Assembly: GCA_937951975.1 (NCBI GenBank)
Contig: CALGAJ010000013.1
Span: 1-21,479, forward strand
Direction of reading: 5' to 3'
Length of the DNA: 21,479 bases
Origin: an uncultured Desulfotignum sp.
Lineage (GTDB): Bacteria > Desulfobacterota > Desulfobacteria > Desulfobacterales > Desulfobacteraceae
The position numbers were made by a program, and so were the translations under genes. Each line of letters opens with the position of its first letter. Position 1 is the first letter of the stretch. The notes under the pieces are model-generated. The model did not search any database, was not told the DNA's origin, and saw only the letters and a list, made by a program, of their open reading frames with translations. This document shows, in pieces, positions 16,343 to 21,479 of the stretch.

Positions 16343-16852
16343 ATGATGGAACAGATTACAGACTACATCACCGGAAATCCGATCAATCTGGCCGGGCCTG
16401 AAATCAGCCGGCAGAATTTTGAAAAATTTCTGGTGGAAACCCATGGGTACAAAAAACAGGAAATTCACGTGAACGAACCACTGACCGTTCAGTTCAAAGG
16501 AGAAGATTATGTCTCTTCCATTGACCTGGTGGTCTGTATCCAAGACCGGGCAGTCATGGCCGTGACCTGTGTGGCCGGTTCCATCGGCTCATATGAACGG
16601 GAAATTCTGGCCGGTGCCCGCCTGGTCAGAAACTATCAGATTCCCTTTGCCGTGTCCACGGATGCCAAAGATGCCGTGGTCATGGACACGCTGTCCGGCA
16701 AAACCCTGGGCAAGGGACTGACGGCGGTTCCGTCCCGGGAACAGATGGTAAAAAAACTGCCCGACATTGTGTTTCAACCGTTGGAAGAAAACAGAAAGGA
16801 GCGGGAGATGATCATCTACCGCTCCTTTAACCTGGAAAAAATCAATCGTTGA
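16343..16852 (+). CDS. Small HsdR-N-terminal-like protein with degenerate nuclease motif
   Basis: The product has 169 residues from the second in-frame ATG (16343), which places AAAGG (16331-16335) seven bases upstream; the first ATG (16337) is only one base from it. The fold suggested is the type I restriction HsdR N-terminal (PD-(D/E)xK) domain: helical start, then SSIDLVVCIQDRAVMAVTCVAGSIGSYEREILAGARLVRNYQIP in outline. The Asp of IDLVV is kept, but the position where E-x-K is expected reads VTC, so cleavage activity is doubtful. No restriction or modification partners are nearby. It sits 15 bases after gpmI on the same strand, so it may be a conserved housekeeping-operon passenger. It ends two bases from the convergent zinc-ribbon gene. 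Function is unknown. Confidence 0.7.
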   Translation: MMEQITDYITGNPINLAGPEISRQNFEKFLVETHGYKKQEIHVNEPLTVQFKGEDYVSSIDLVVCIQDRAVMAVTCVAGSIGSYEREILAGARLVRNYQIPFAVSTDAKDAVVMDTLSGKTLGKGLTAVPSREQMVKKLPDIVFQPLEENRKEREMIIYRSFNLEKINR

Positions 16853-16854
16853 TT

Positions 16855-17526
16855 TTACGACAGTTCTTTATTGCAGTGCTTGCAGAATTTGGCTCTTTTT
16901 TTAATAATTTCCGCGCAAAAGGGACACTCTCTTGTGAAATGCCGCTCATGAAGCTGTTCAATAGCGGATTTCACCCCGTTATCCAGCACCGGGGTGGGGA
17001 ATTTGTGATTGATCAGAGGCTCGATGGCTTCCACACCGCCCAGTTCTCCCACCATTTCAGCGGCTTTGAGCCGGGCCCGGTTGGGAATCACCGGGTCCAG
17101 CAGCATTTTTAAAATCTCGTCCCAGTCCTTTGACATGTAATAATCCGTGAGAATGGAAAACGCCTGTTTGGTTTTTTCCTTGAGTTCATTCTGACGAATC
17201 ACTGCTTCGTCATCCAGTTTACTTCCGGTCCCACCCACCGGGCTGAACACGGGCATGTATTCAAAATTCTTCTGGCCCGGTTCATTGATGCACCGGTAAG
17301 ACGCAGGGGTTTCCATGGTGTCTTTAAGATGATCCCATCCCTTTCGATAGGAAGGGCAGTCATCATTGAAACACACAAACAGGTACGGGGTTCCCCATCC
17401 GAGTCCATCGGAAAAATTGATGGGCGGCACTTCCCACAGTGTCATTTCTTCCCGGCAATGGGGGCACACGGGTTTATCCATCTGGATATATTTGTCCAGC
17501 AGTTCTTCTTTTGTTTCAAAAGCCAT
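16855..17526 (-). CDS. Zinc-ribbon / HEAT-like / zinc-ribbon protein, function unknown
   Basis: The 223-residue product has an N-terminal metal site CPHC (21-24) paired with CFNDDC (52-57). A middle segment follows with a HEAT-like helical repeat (RARLKAAEMVGELGGVEAIEP, about 150-170). The C-terminus carries a zinc ribbon CPFC (201-204) ... CKHC (215-218). No catalytic motif or membrane segment is seen. The protein is probably cytoplasmic. A good ribosome-binding site (AAGGAGATG) precedes the ATG at 17526. It follows the carboxyltransferase genes on the same strand after 78 bases that hold a candidate promoter and an inverted repeat, so it may be separately regulated. I do not recognise a named family; an adaptor or redox/metal-responsive role is speculation. 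Confidence 0.72.
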   Translation of the reverse strand: MAFETKEELLDKYIQMDKPVCPHCREEMTLWEVPPINFSDGLGWGTPYLFVCFNDDCPSYRKGWDHLKDTMETPASYRCINEPGQKNFEYMPVFSPVGGTGSKLDDEAVIRQNELKEKTKQAFSILTDYYMSKDWDEILKMLLDPVIPNRARLKAAEMVGELGGVEAIEPLINHKFPTPVLDNGVKSAIEQLHERHFTRECPFCAEIIKKRAKFCKHCNKELS

Positions 17527-17541
17527 TATTTTTCATCTCCT

Positions 17542-17572
17542 TATGAATGTCTGACAGGTTCAGTCATTCATA
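17542..17572 (-). promoter_or_regulatory. 31-base inverted repeat before the zinc-ribbon gene (candidate operator or leader hairpin)
   Basis: TATGAATG (17542-17549) is mirrored exactly by CATTCATA (17565-17572). Inside, CTGA (17551-17554) pairs with TCAG (17560-17563), leaving one mismatched pair and a 5-base centre: 12 of 13 positions match. It ends directly against the ribosome-binding site of the zinc-ribbon gene and overlaps the candidate -10 element. There is no following T-run on either strand, so it is not a typical terminator. Confidence 0.5.
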
Positions 17573-17597
17573 GTAATCAGCCCCCCGTTTTTGTCAA
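17567..17597 (-). promoter_or_regulatory. Candidate promoter of the zinc-ribbon gene
   Basis: Read on the minus strand, TTGACA (17597-17592) is followed after 19 bases by TATGAA (17572-17567, 4 of 6 to consensus). The spacer is longer than ideal. The -10 falls inside the outer arm of the inverted repeat, the position expected for a repressor site. Confidence 0.3.
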
Positions 17598-17604
17598 TCG
17601 ATGA

Positions 17605-19596
17605 TCAGTCGATCACTGCCAGCACGTCTCCTTTGGCCACGGCATCACCCGTGTCAAAACCGATGCCGGAGACGGTTCCGGTTTTGGGGGCCGGCAGGGC
17701 ATTTTCCATTTTCATGGCCTCGATCACCACCACGGTTTCCCCTTCTTCCACGGGATCCCCTACCTGTTTTTCATACCGGATCACCATGCCGGGCATGGGG
17801 GCAGTCACCGGGGTACCGGTATCAGAGGCGGAACCTGTTTTGACGGGGTCCTGTTTGACAGGCTCTGGTGCCGGCTTGGCCTGGACCGGTGCCCCGGGTG
17901 CCGGAGAAGAAGGCTTGGGAGCCGATGTTGCGGCTGCCGGTGCCACATGGGAAATGCCCGGCTGTCCCCCCTGCTCTTCAACCCCGACCTCAAAGCACTC
18001 ACCCTCTACAAACACGGTGAACATCCGGGTGTTTTCGGTTTTTTCAAAACAGGGTTTTTCCATCAGTTCCCCGGCCTTTGCTTTTTTAATCAAGGCGTCC
18101 TGTTTTTTAACATCCTCCAGGGTAACGGGTTTAAGCGCATCCGACATTTTTTCCAGCCCGTATTTCTGTTTGAGGAATTTTTTGCCGGTCACGGGAAACA
18201 GGGCATACAGCAACAGGTCTTCATCGTTTTTTGCCAGGTCCCCGATCTCCTGTTTTGCTTTTTCCAGCTCCGGTTCCAGCACCTGGGCCGGCCGGCAGGT
18301 GATGGGCTTTTCACCTCTGGGATACCCTTTGAGCGCTTTTTTCTGGACCTCCGGATCAATGGGAACCGATGTCTTGCCGTACAGGCCGTAACACAGATCC
18401 TTGACCTGGCCGGAAATCATCTTGTACCGCTCTTCTTTGGTGTCAAACAGGACATTGTTCACGGTCTGGGTGCCCACAATCTGACTGGTGGGCGTCACCA
18501 GAGGAATCTGGCCCAGTTCTTTTCTCACCCGGGGCAGTTCCTTGTACACCTGGCCGATCTTATCCAGGGAATCCATCTCCCGCAGCTGGTTCACCAGATT
18601 GGAGAGCATACCGCCGGGGGTCTGATGCAGCAGCACATTGATGTCGATCAAAGACACCTTGGTGTCATCCAGCAGATGTTTGTATTTGGGCATCACCTCT
18701 TTTTCCAGGATCTCATTGATGTCGGCCAGGGCCCGGATATCGAATCCGGTATCCCGGTTGGTGCCCAGAAGTGCCATGACCAGCGGTTCCAGGGCTGCAT
18801 GGGAGGTGCGGTACGCATACGGCGTCACACAGGTATCAATGATATCCACCCCGGCTTCCACTGCCTTGAGATGGGTCATGGGGGACATGCCCGAGGTGAA
18901 ATGGCTGTGCAGGTGAATCAATGGTTTAACATTGGCTTTCAAAGCCTTTACCAGCTGGTAGGCATCATAGGGTGCCATCAGTCCGGCCATATCTTTGATA
19001 CAGATGGAGTCTGCCCCCATCGCTTCCAGGTCTTTGGCTTTTTTGATATAATAATCCAGATTATAGACCTCACCGCCCAGGCGGGGCTCGGTCAGAGTGT
19101 AACAGATGCATCCCTGAAAATGGGCACCGCATTCCTTGATTACCGGCACCACGCTTTCAAAATTTCTATAATCATTGAGTGCATCAAACGTCCGGAAAAT
19201 TTCCAACCCGTTGTCCACGGTTTTTTTCACAAACAATTTGGCCACATCATCGGCATAATTCCGGTATCCCACCAGGTTCTGCCCTCTGAGCAGCATGGAA
19301 AACGGGGTTTTTTTAAAGTACCGCTTCAACGTGCGCAGCCGTTCCCAGGGATCTTCCCCTAAAAACCGGTGCATGGTGTCAAATGTGGCGCCGCCCCAGA
19401 CCTCCACGGCCCAGAACCCGATCTCGTCCATCCGTTCGGCCACCGGAATCATGTCTTGCGTCCTGCCTCGGGTGGCAAACAAAGACTGGTGACCGTCCCG
19501 CAGGGAAAGATCTTCCACTTTTAACGGATTTTTCGCCGGGGGCCGGTCATTGCCGTAATTCATCTGTGTCGTTTCAACCTGAGTGTGTTCCGTCAT
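17605..19596 (-). CDS. Biotin-dependent carboxyltransferase, 5S/OadA/PycB type, with fused biotin carrier domain
   Basis: The product has 663 residues from ATG 19596; the longer frame begins at a TTG (19611) that lies in the ribosome-binding site itself. The N-terminal HMGL-like TIM barrel has LSLRDGHQS (metal Asp 34), CIKDMAG (carboxylysine candidate K201) and IHLHSHFTSGM (metal His 228 and 230). The conserved carboxylase domain follows, then a Pro/Ala-rich linker (about 543-597) and a biotinyl domain ending the protein with EAMKMEN (biotin lysine 629). This domain order fits oxaloacetate decarboxylase alpha, pyruvate carboxylase subunit B, or transcarboxylase 5S fused to 1.3S. With a 12S-like subunit two genes upstream, methylmalonyl-CoA:pyruvate transcarboxylase is my preferred reading: it moves CO2 between methylmalonyl-CoA and pyruvate/oxaloacetate. 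No biotin carboxylase or sodium-pump beta subunit is in the window. Confidence 0.9.
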   Translation of the reverse strand: MTEHTQVETTQMNYGNDRPPAKNPLKVEDLSLRDGHQSLFATRGRTQDMIPVAERMDEIGFWAVEVWGGATFDTMHRFLGEDPWERLRTLKRYFKKTPFSMLLRGQNLVGYRNYADDVAKLFVKKTVDNGLEIFRTFDALNDYRNFESVVPVIKECGAHFQGCICYTLTEPRLGGEVYNLDYYIKKAKDLEAMGADSICIKDMAGLMAPYDAYQLVKALKANVKPLIHLHSHFTSGMSPMTHLKAVEAGVDIIDTCVTPYAYRTSHAALEPLVMALLGTNRDTGFDIRALADINEILEKEVMPKYKHLLDDTKVSLIDINVLLHQTPGGMLSNLVNQLREMDSLDKIGQVYKELPRVRKELGQIPLVTPTSQIVGTQTVNNVLFDTKEERYKMISGQVKDLCYGLYGKTSVPIDPEVQKKALKGYPRGEKPITCRPAQVLEPELEKAKQEIGDLAKNDEDLLLYALFPVTGKKFLKQKYGLEKMSDALKPVTLEDVKKQDALIKKAKAGELMEKPCFEKTENTRMFTVFVEGECFEVGVEEQGGQPGISHVAPAAATSAPKPSSPAPGAPVQAKPAPEPVKQDPVKTGSASDTGTPVTAPMPGMVIRYEKQVGDPVEEGETVVVIEAMKMENALPAPKTGTVSGIGFDTGDAVAKGDVLAVID

Positions 19597-19605
19597 AACT
19601 GTTGT

Positions 19606-19609
19606 CTCC
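19606..19609 (-). promoter_or_regulatory. Ribosome-binding site fixing the 5S-type subunit start
   Basis: GGAG on the minus strand lies nine bases before the ATG at 19596 and overlaps the alternative TTG codon at 19611, which excludes that TTG as the practical start. Confidence 0.7.
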
Positions 19610-19620
19610 AAAAATTGAAT

Positions 19621-19839
19621 TTATTTAAACATGCGCAGCTGCATCATGGTGTTGGCCTGCATCATGGCCTGCCGGCCGGTCAGACCCCAGACATTGAGAT
19701 CCCTTGAAAACGCGGTTGATGATTCCGCCGGTCCGGGAAAAGGGACATCGTTATTTTCCCGGCCGGGCTGAATTGCCTCACTGTTTTTGATATGGGCAAT
19801 AACCGCTGCCATGGCAGCCACTTTTTTTTTGCGATCCAT
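19621..19839 (-). CDS. 72-residue carboxyltransferase-associated small protein
   Basis: A longer open frame extends upstream into the carboxyltransferase gene, but the start here is the ATG at 19839, four bases after a strong AAGGAGA (19844-19850). The product begins with a basic patch and a short hydrophobic helix (MDRKKKVAAMAAVIAHI). A variable Pro-rich middle follows, then a C-terminal segment NVWGLTGRQAMMQ ending in RMFK. Small proteins of this shape (short N-terminal helix, conserved W-x-x-x-G-R near the C-terminus) commonly sit between subunit genes of biotin-dependent carboxylases and decarboxylases and resemble OadG/epsilon-like assembly subunits. The hydrophobic stretch seems too short for a membrane anchor. 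Position between the 12S-like and 5S-like genes supports an assembly role. I infer this from context rather than clear homology. Confidence 0.7.
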   Translation of the reverse strand: MDRKKKVAAMAAVIAHIKNSEAIQPGRENNDVPFPGPAESSTAFSRDLNVWGLTGRQAMMQANTMMQLRMFK

Positions 19840-19843
19840 GATC

Positions 19844-19850
19844 TCTCCTT
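19844..19850 (-). promoter_or_regulatory. Ribosome-binding site fixing the small-subunit start
   Basis: AAGGAGA on the minus strand, four bases before ATG 19839, in the 14-base gap after the 12S-like stop. It decides the short start over the longer overlapping frame. Confidence 0.75.
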
Positions 19851-19853
19851 TTA

Positions 19854-21407
19854 TCATACCGGAATATTGCCGTGTTTTTTGGCCGGACGCATTTCCCGTT
19901 TGCTGGCCAATGCGTCCAGCGCATCGATGAGCCGGGGCCGGGTTTCCGACGGAACGATCACGGCATCCACATACCCTCTGGCGGCGGCGCAATAGGGATT
20001 GGAAAACCGCTCATTGTATTCCGCAATTTTTTCTTTCCGTTTGGCCACGGGATCATCCGCTGCCTTGATCTCTTTGGCATGGATGATGTTGGCGGCCCCT
20101 TCCGCACCCATGACCGCAATCTCCGCACTGGGCCAGGCAAATGCCATGTCCGCACCCAGATGTTTGGAGCACATGGCCAGATACGATCCGCCGTAATCCT
20201 TGCGGGTGATCAGCAGCAGTTTGGGCACCGTGGCTTCGGAATAACACCACAGCAGCTTGGCCCCGTGGCGGATGATGCCGCCCCACTCCTGTTTGGAGCC
20301 GGGCAGATACCCGGGAACGTCCGCAATGGTGAGCATGGGAATGTTAAACGCATCACAGAACCGGATGAACCGGGTGGCCTTGTCCGACGCATTGATATCC
20401 AGACACCCGGCCAGGTGGTTGGGCTGATTGGCGATAATGCCGATGGACCGGCCGTTGAGCCGGGCAAAACATATCAGGATGTTTTTGGCATAATACTGAT
20501 GCGGTTCAAAAAACACCCCGTCATCCACAATGGACTGGATGACGTTTTTCATATCATACGCCCGGTTGGGGCGGTCCGGAATCAAGGTGTCCAGGGCCGG
20601 GTCCGTGCGGGCGGGATCATCTTTGGGCGGGATAAAAGGCGGATCTTCCATATTGTTGGCCGGCAGATAGGACAAAAGGGTTTTTATCTGGTCAATGCAG
20701 TCTTCATCGGATTCACATGCGAACTGGGCCACCCCGGATTTTTCGTTGTGGGTCATGGCACCGCCCAGGTCTTCAAAAGAGATCTCCTCTCCGGTGACCG
20801 CCTTGATCACATTGGGACCGGTGATGAACATATAGCTGCTTTTCTTCACCATGAACACAAAATCGGTCATGGCCGGTGAATACACCGCCCCGCCCGCGGT
20901 GGGACCCATGATGGCGGAAATCTGAGGAATCACGCCGGAACACGCGGAATTTCTGAAAAAGATCTCCCCGTATCCGGACAACGCATCAATGCCTTCCTGG
21001 ATCCGGGCACCGCCTGAGTCGTTCATGCCGATGACCGGTGCTCCGGCCTTGAGGGCCATATCCATGATCTTGCAGATTTTTTTGGCCTGCATCTCGCCCA
21101 AAGATCCGGCCCGGGCCGTGAAATCCTGGGCATAGGCAAACACGATCCGGCCGCCCACTTTACCATGACCGGTCACGACGCCGTCCGCCGGGATCTCCTT
21201 TTTTTCCATGCCGAAATTGGTACACCGGTGGGTGACAAACATATCCAGTTCCCGGAACGTGCCTTTGTCAAACAGGTGATCCAGACGTTCCCTGGCATTG
21301 AGTCTGCCCTGTTCCCGCCGCTTTTCCAACGCAGCGTCTCCCCCCATTTTTAAAATTTCCTGCTCTTTACGCTTCAGGGTCTGAATATTGTCTGCTGTGG
21401 TTCCCAT
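19854..21407 (-). CDS. mmdA: Acyl-CoA carboxyltransferase beta subunit (methylmalonyl-CoA carboxyltransferase 12S / propionyl-CoA carboxylase beta type)
   Basis: The product has 517 residues from ATG 21407, chosen because GGAAGGA lies eight bases upstream; an in-frame ATG at 21443 lacks a ribosome-binding site and would add 12 unconserved residues. The two crotonase-fold halves are visible. The N-terminal half has RREQGRLNARERLDHLFD, GGARIQEGIDALSGYGEIF and GPTAGGAVYSPAMTDF; the C-terminal half has NQPNHLAGCLD, DVPGYLPGSKQEWGGIIRHGAK, TRKDYGGSYLAM and MGAEGAANI. These are the acyl-CoA and biotin-binding regions of the family, and length is usual. It transfers carboxylate between biotin and propionyl-CoA (methylmalonyl-CoA). 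Next to a 5S-like subunit with its own biotin domain it is best read as the 12S part of a transcarboxylase. A propionyl-CoA carboxylase or methylmalonyl-CoA decarboxylase subunit cannot be excluded. Confidence 0.93.
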   Translation of the reverse strand: MGTTADNIQTLKRKEQEILKMGGDAALEKRREQGRLNARERLDHLFDKGTFRELDMFVTHRCTNFGMEKKEIPADGVVTGHGKVGGRIVFAYAQDFTARAGSLGEMQAKKICKIMDMALKAGAPVIGMNDSGGARIQEGIDALSGYGEIFFRNSACSGVIPQISAIMGPTAGGAVYSPAMTDFVFMVKKSSYMFITGPNVIKAVTGEEISFEDLGGAMTHNEKSGVAQFACESDEDCIDQIKTLLSYLPANNMEDPPFIPPKDDPARTDPALDTLIPDRPNRAYDMKNVIQSIVDDGVFFEPHQYYAKNILICFARLNGRSIGIIANQPNHLAGCLDINASDKATRFIRFCDAFNIPMLTIADVPGYLPGSKQEWGGIIRHGAKLLWCYSEATVPKLLLITRKDYGGSYLAMCSKHLGADMAFAWPSAEIAVMGAEGAANIIHAKEIKAADDPVAKRKEKIAEYNERFSNPYCAAARGYVDAVIVPSETRPRLIDALDALASKREMRPAKKHGNIPV

Positions 21408-21415
21408 ACTAGAAA

Positions 21416-21422
21416 TCCTTCC
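21416..21422 (-). promoter_or_regulatory. Ribosome-binding site fixing the 12S-like subunit start
   Basis: GGAAGGA on the minus strand lies eight bases before ATG 21407 and selects it over the upstream in-frame ATG at 21443. Confidence 0.75.
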
Positions 21423-21439
21423 ATGTTCCTTAGGTTCAT

Positions 21440-21479
21440 TCATTGGCTCAACTGATTTTTGATGGCGGGCGATTCCACG
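21440..21479 (-). CDS. Possible 3' end of an upstream gene (partial)
   Basis: At the window edge, one minus-strand frame reads VESPAIKNQLSQ and stops at TGA 21442-21440, 32 bases before the carboxyltransferase ATG. Composition and spacing would fit the tail of a preceding operon gene, but twelve residues are too few to name it and the stretch may equally be intergenic. Confidence 0.25.
   Translation of the reverse strand, partial: VESPAIKNQLSQ

Noticed and set aside
14783..16543. 586-codon open frame antisense to gpmI
   Set aside because: It runs opposite an unmistakable enzyme gene, shows no recognisable domain, and its length follows from the codon bias of the sense gene.
16343..16852. 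Restriction-modification or defence island
   Set aside because: A single HsdR-N-like domain without the catalytic E-x-K and without methylase, specificity or helicase genes does not support a defence system.
17947..19362. 471-codon open frame antisense to the 5S-like carboxyltransferase
   Set aside because: Composition is rich in Phe, His and Gly as expected from the complement of biased codons; no motif and no ribosome-binding site seen.
19872..20879. 335-codon open frame antisense to the 12S-like carboxyltransferase
   Set aside because: Shadow of a strongly conserved gene; no independent coding evidence.

Overview
The window looks like chromosome from a sulfate-reducing Desulfobacterota bacterium, most likely Desulfobacteraceae (Desulfobacter/Desulfotignum-like). 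This is an inference from moderately GC-rich coding sequence, from dense ATGA-type gene overlaps, from a methylmalonyl-CoA-type carboxyltransferase set with a biotin-carrier domain fused to its pyruvate/oxaloacetate-side subunit, and from a rplU-rpmA-obgE-nadD-rsfS-gpmI block. I see no tRNA, rRNA, IS element, CRISPR array or phage gene. No gene-free stretch exceeds 300 bases. The longest is 11931-12163, a divergent promoter region.

Layout. (1) 1-4061, plus strand: an exported FGE/sulfatase-modifying-factor-fold protein lacking the catalytic cysteines. It overlaps a very large protein made of a nucleotide-transporter-like membrane part, a HEAT-like repeat region and a C-terminal cyclic-nucleotide-binding domain. 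(2) 11930-4080, minus strand: a tightly packed six-gene run. In transcription order it is a membrane PAS/GAF histidine kinase, a single-domain CheY-like receiver, a receiver-HD-GYP c-di-GMP phosphodiesterase, a GNAT acyltransferase with a long unknown N-terminus, a RimK-like ATP-grasp ligase and a PP-loop ATPase with a QueC-like Cys cluster. Three of the five junctions are 4-base ATGA overlaps. (3) 12164-16852, plus strand: ribosomal proteins L21 and L27, the GTPase Obg (interrupted here by a one-base frameshift), NadD, RsfS, GpmI and a small HsdR-N-like protein. (4) 21479-16855, minus strand: a carboxyltransferase beta (12S/MmdA-like) subunit, a 72-residue accessory protein, a 5S-type carboxyltransferase subunit with fused biotin carrier, and a two-zinc-ribbon protein behind its own candidate promoter and inverted repeat.

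How they fit together. Block 3 is ordinary translation, ribosome-assembly and central-metabolism housekeeping. Block 4 fits methylmalonyl-CoA:pyruvate transcarboxylation in a propionate/succinate route, although other biotin-dependent carboxyl transfers are possible. Block 2 is the least ordinary part. A sensory phosphorelay with a c-di-GMP output is co-transcribed, and apparently translationally coupled, with three enzymes whose folds (acyl transfer, ATP-dependent amide ligation, adenylation) together look like a small-molecule or peptide-modification pathway that I cannot assign.
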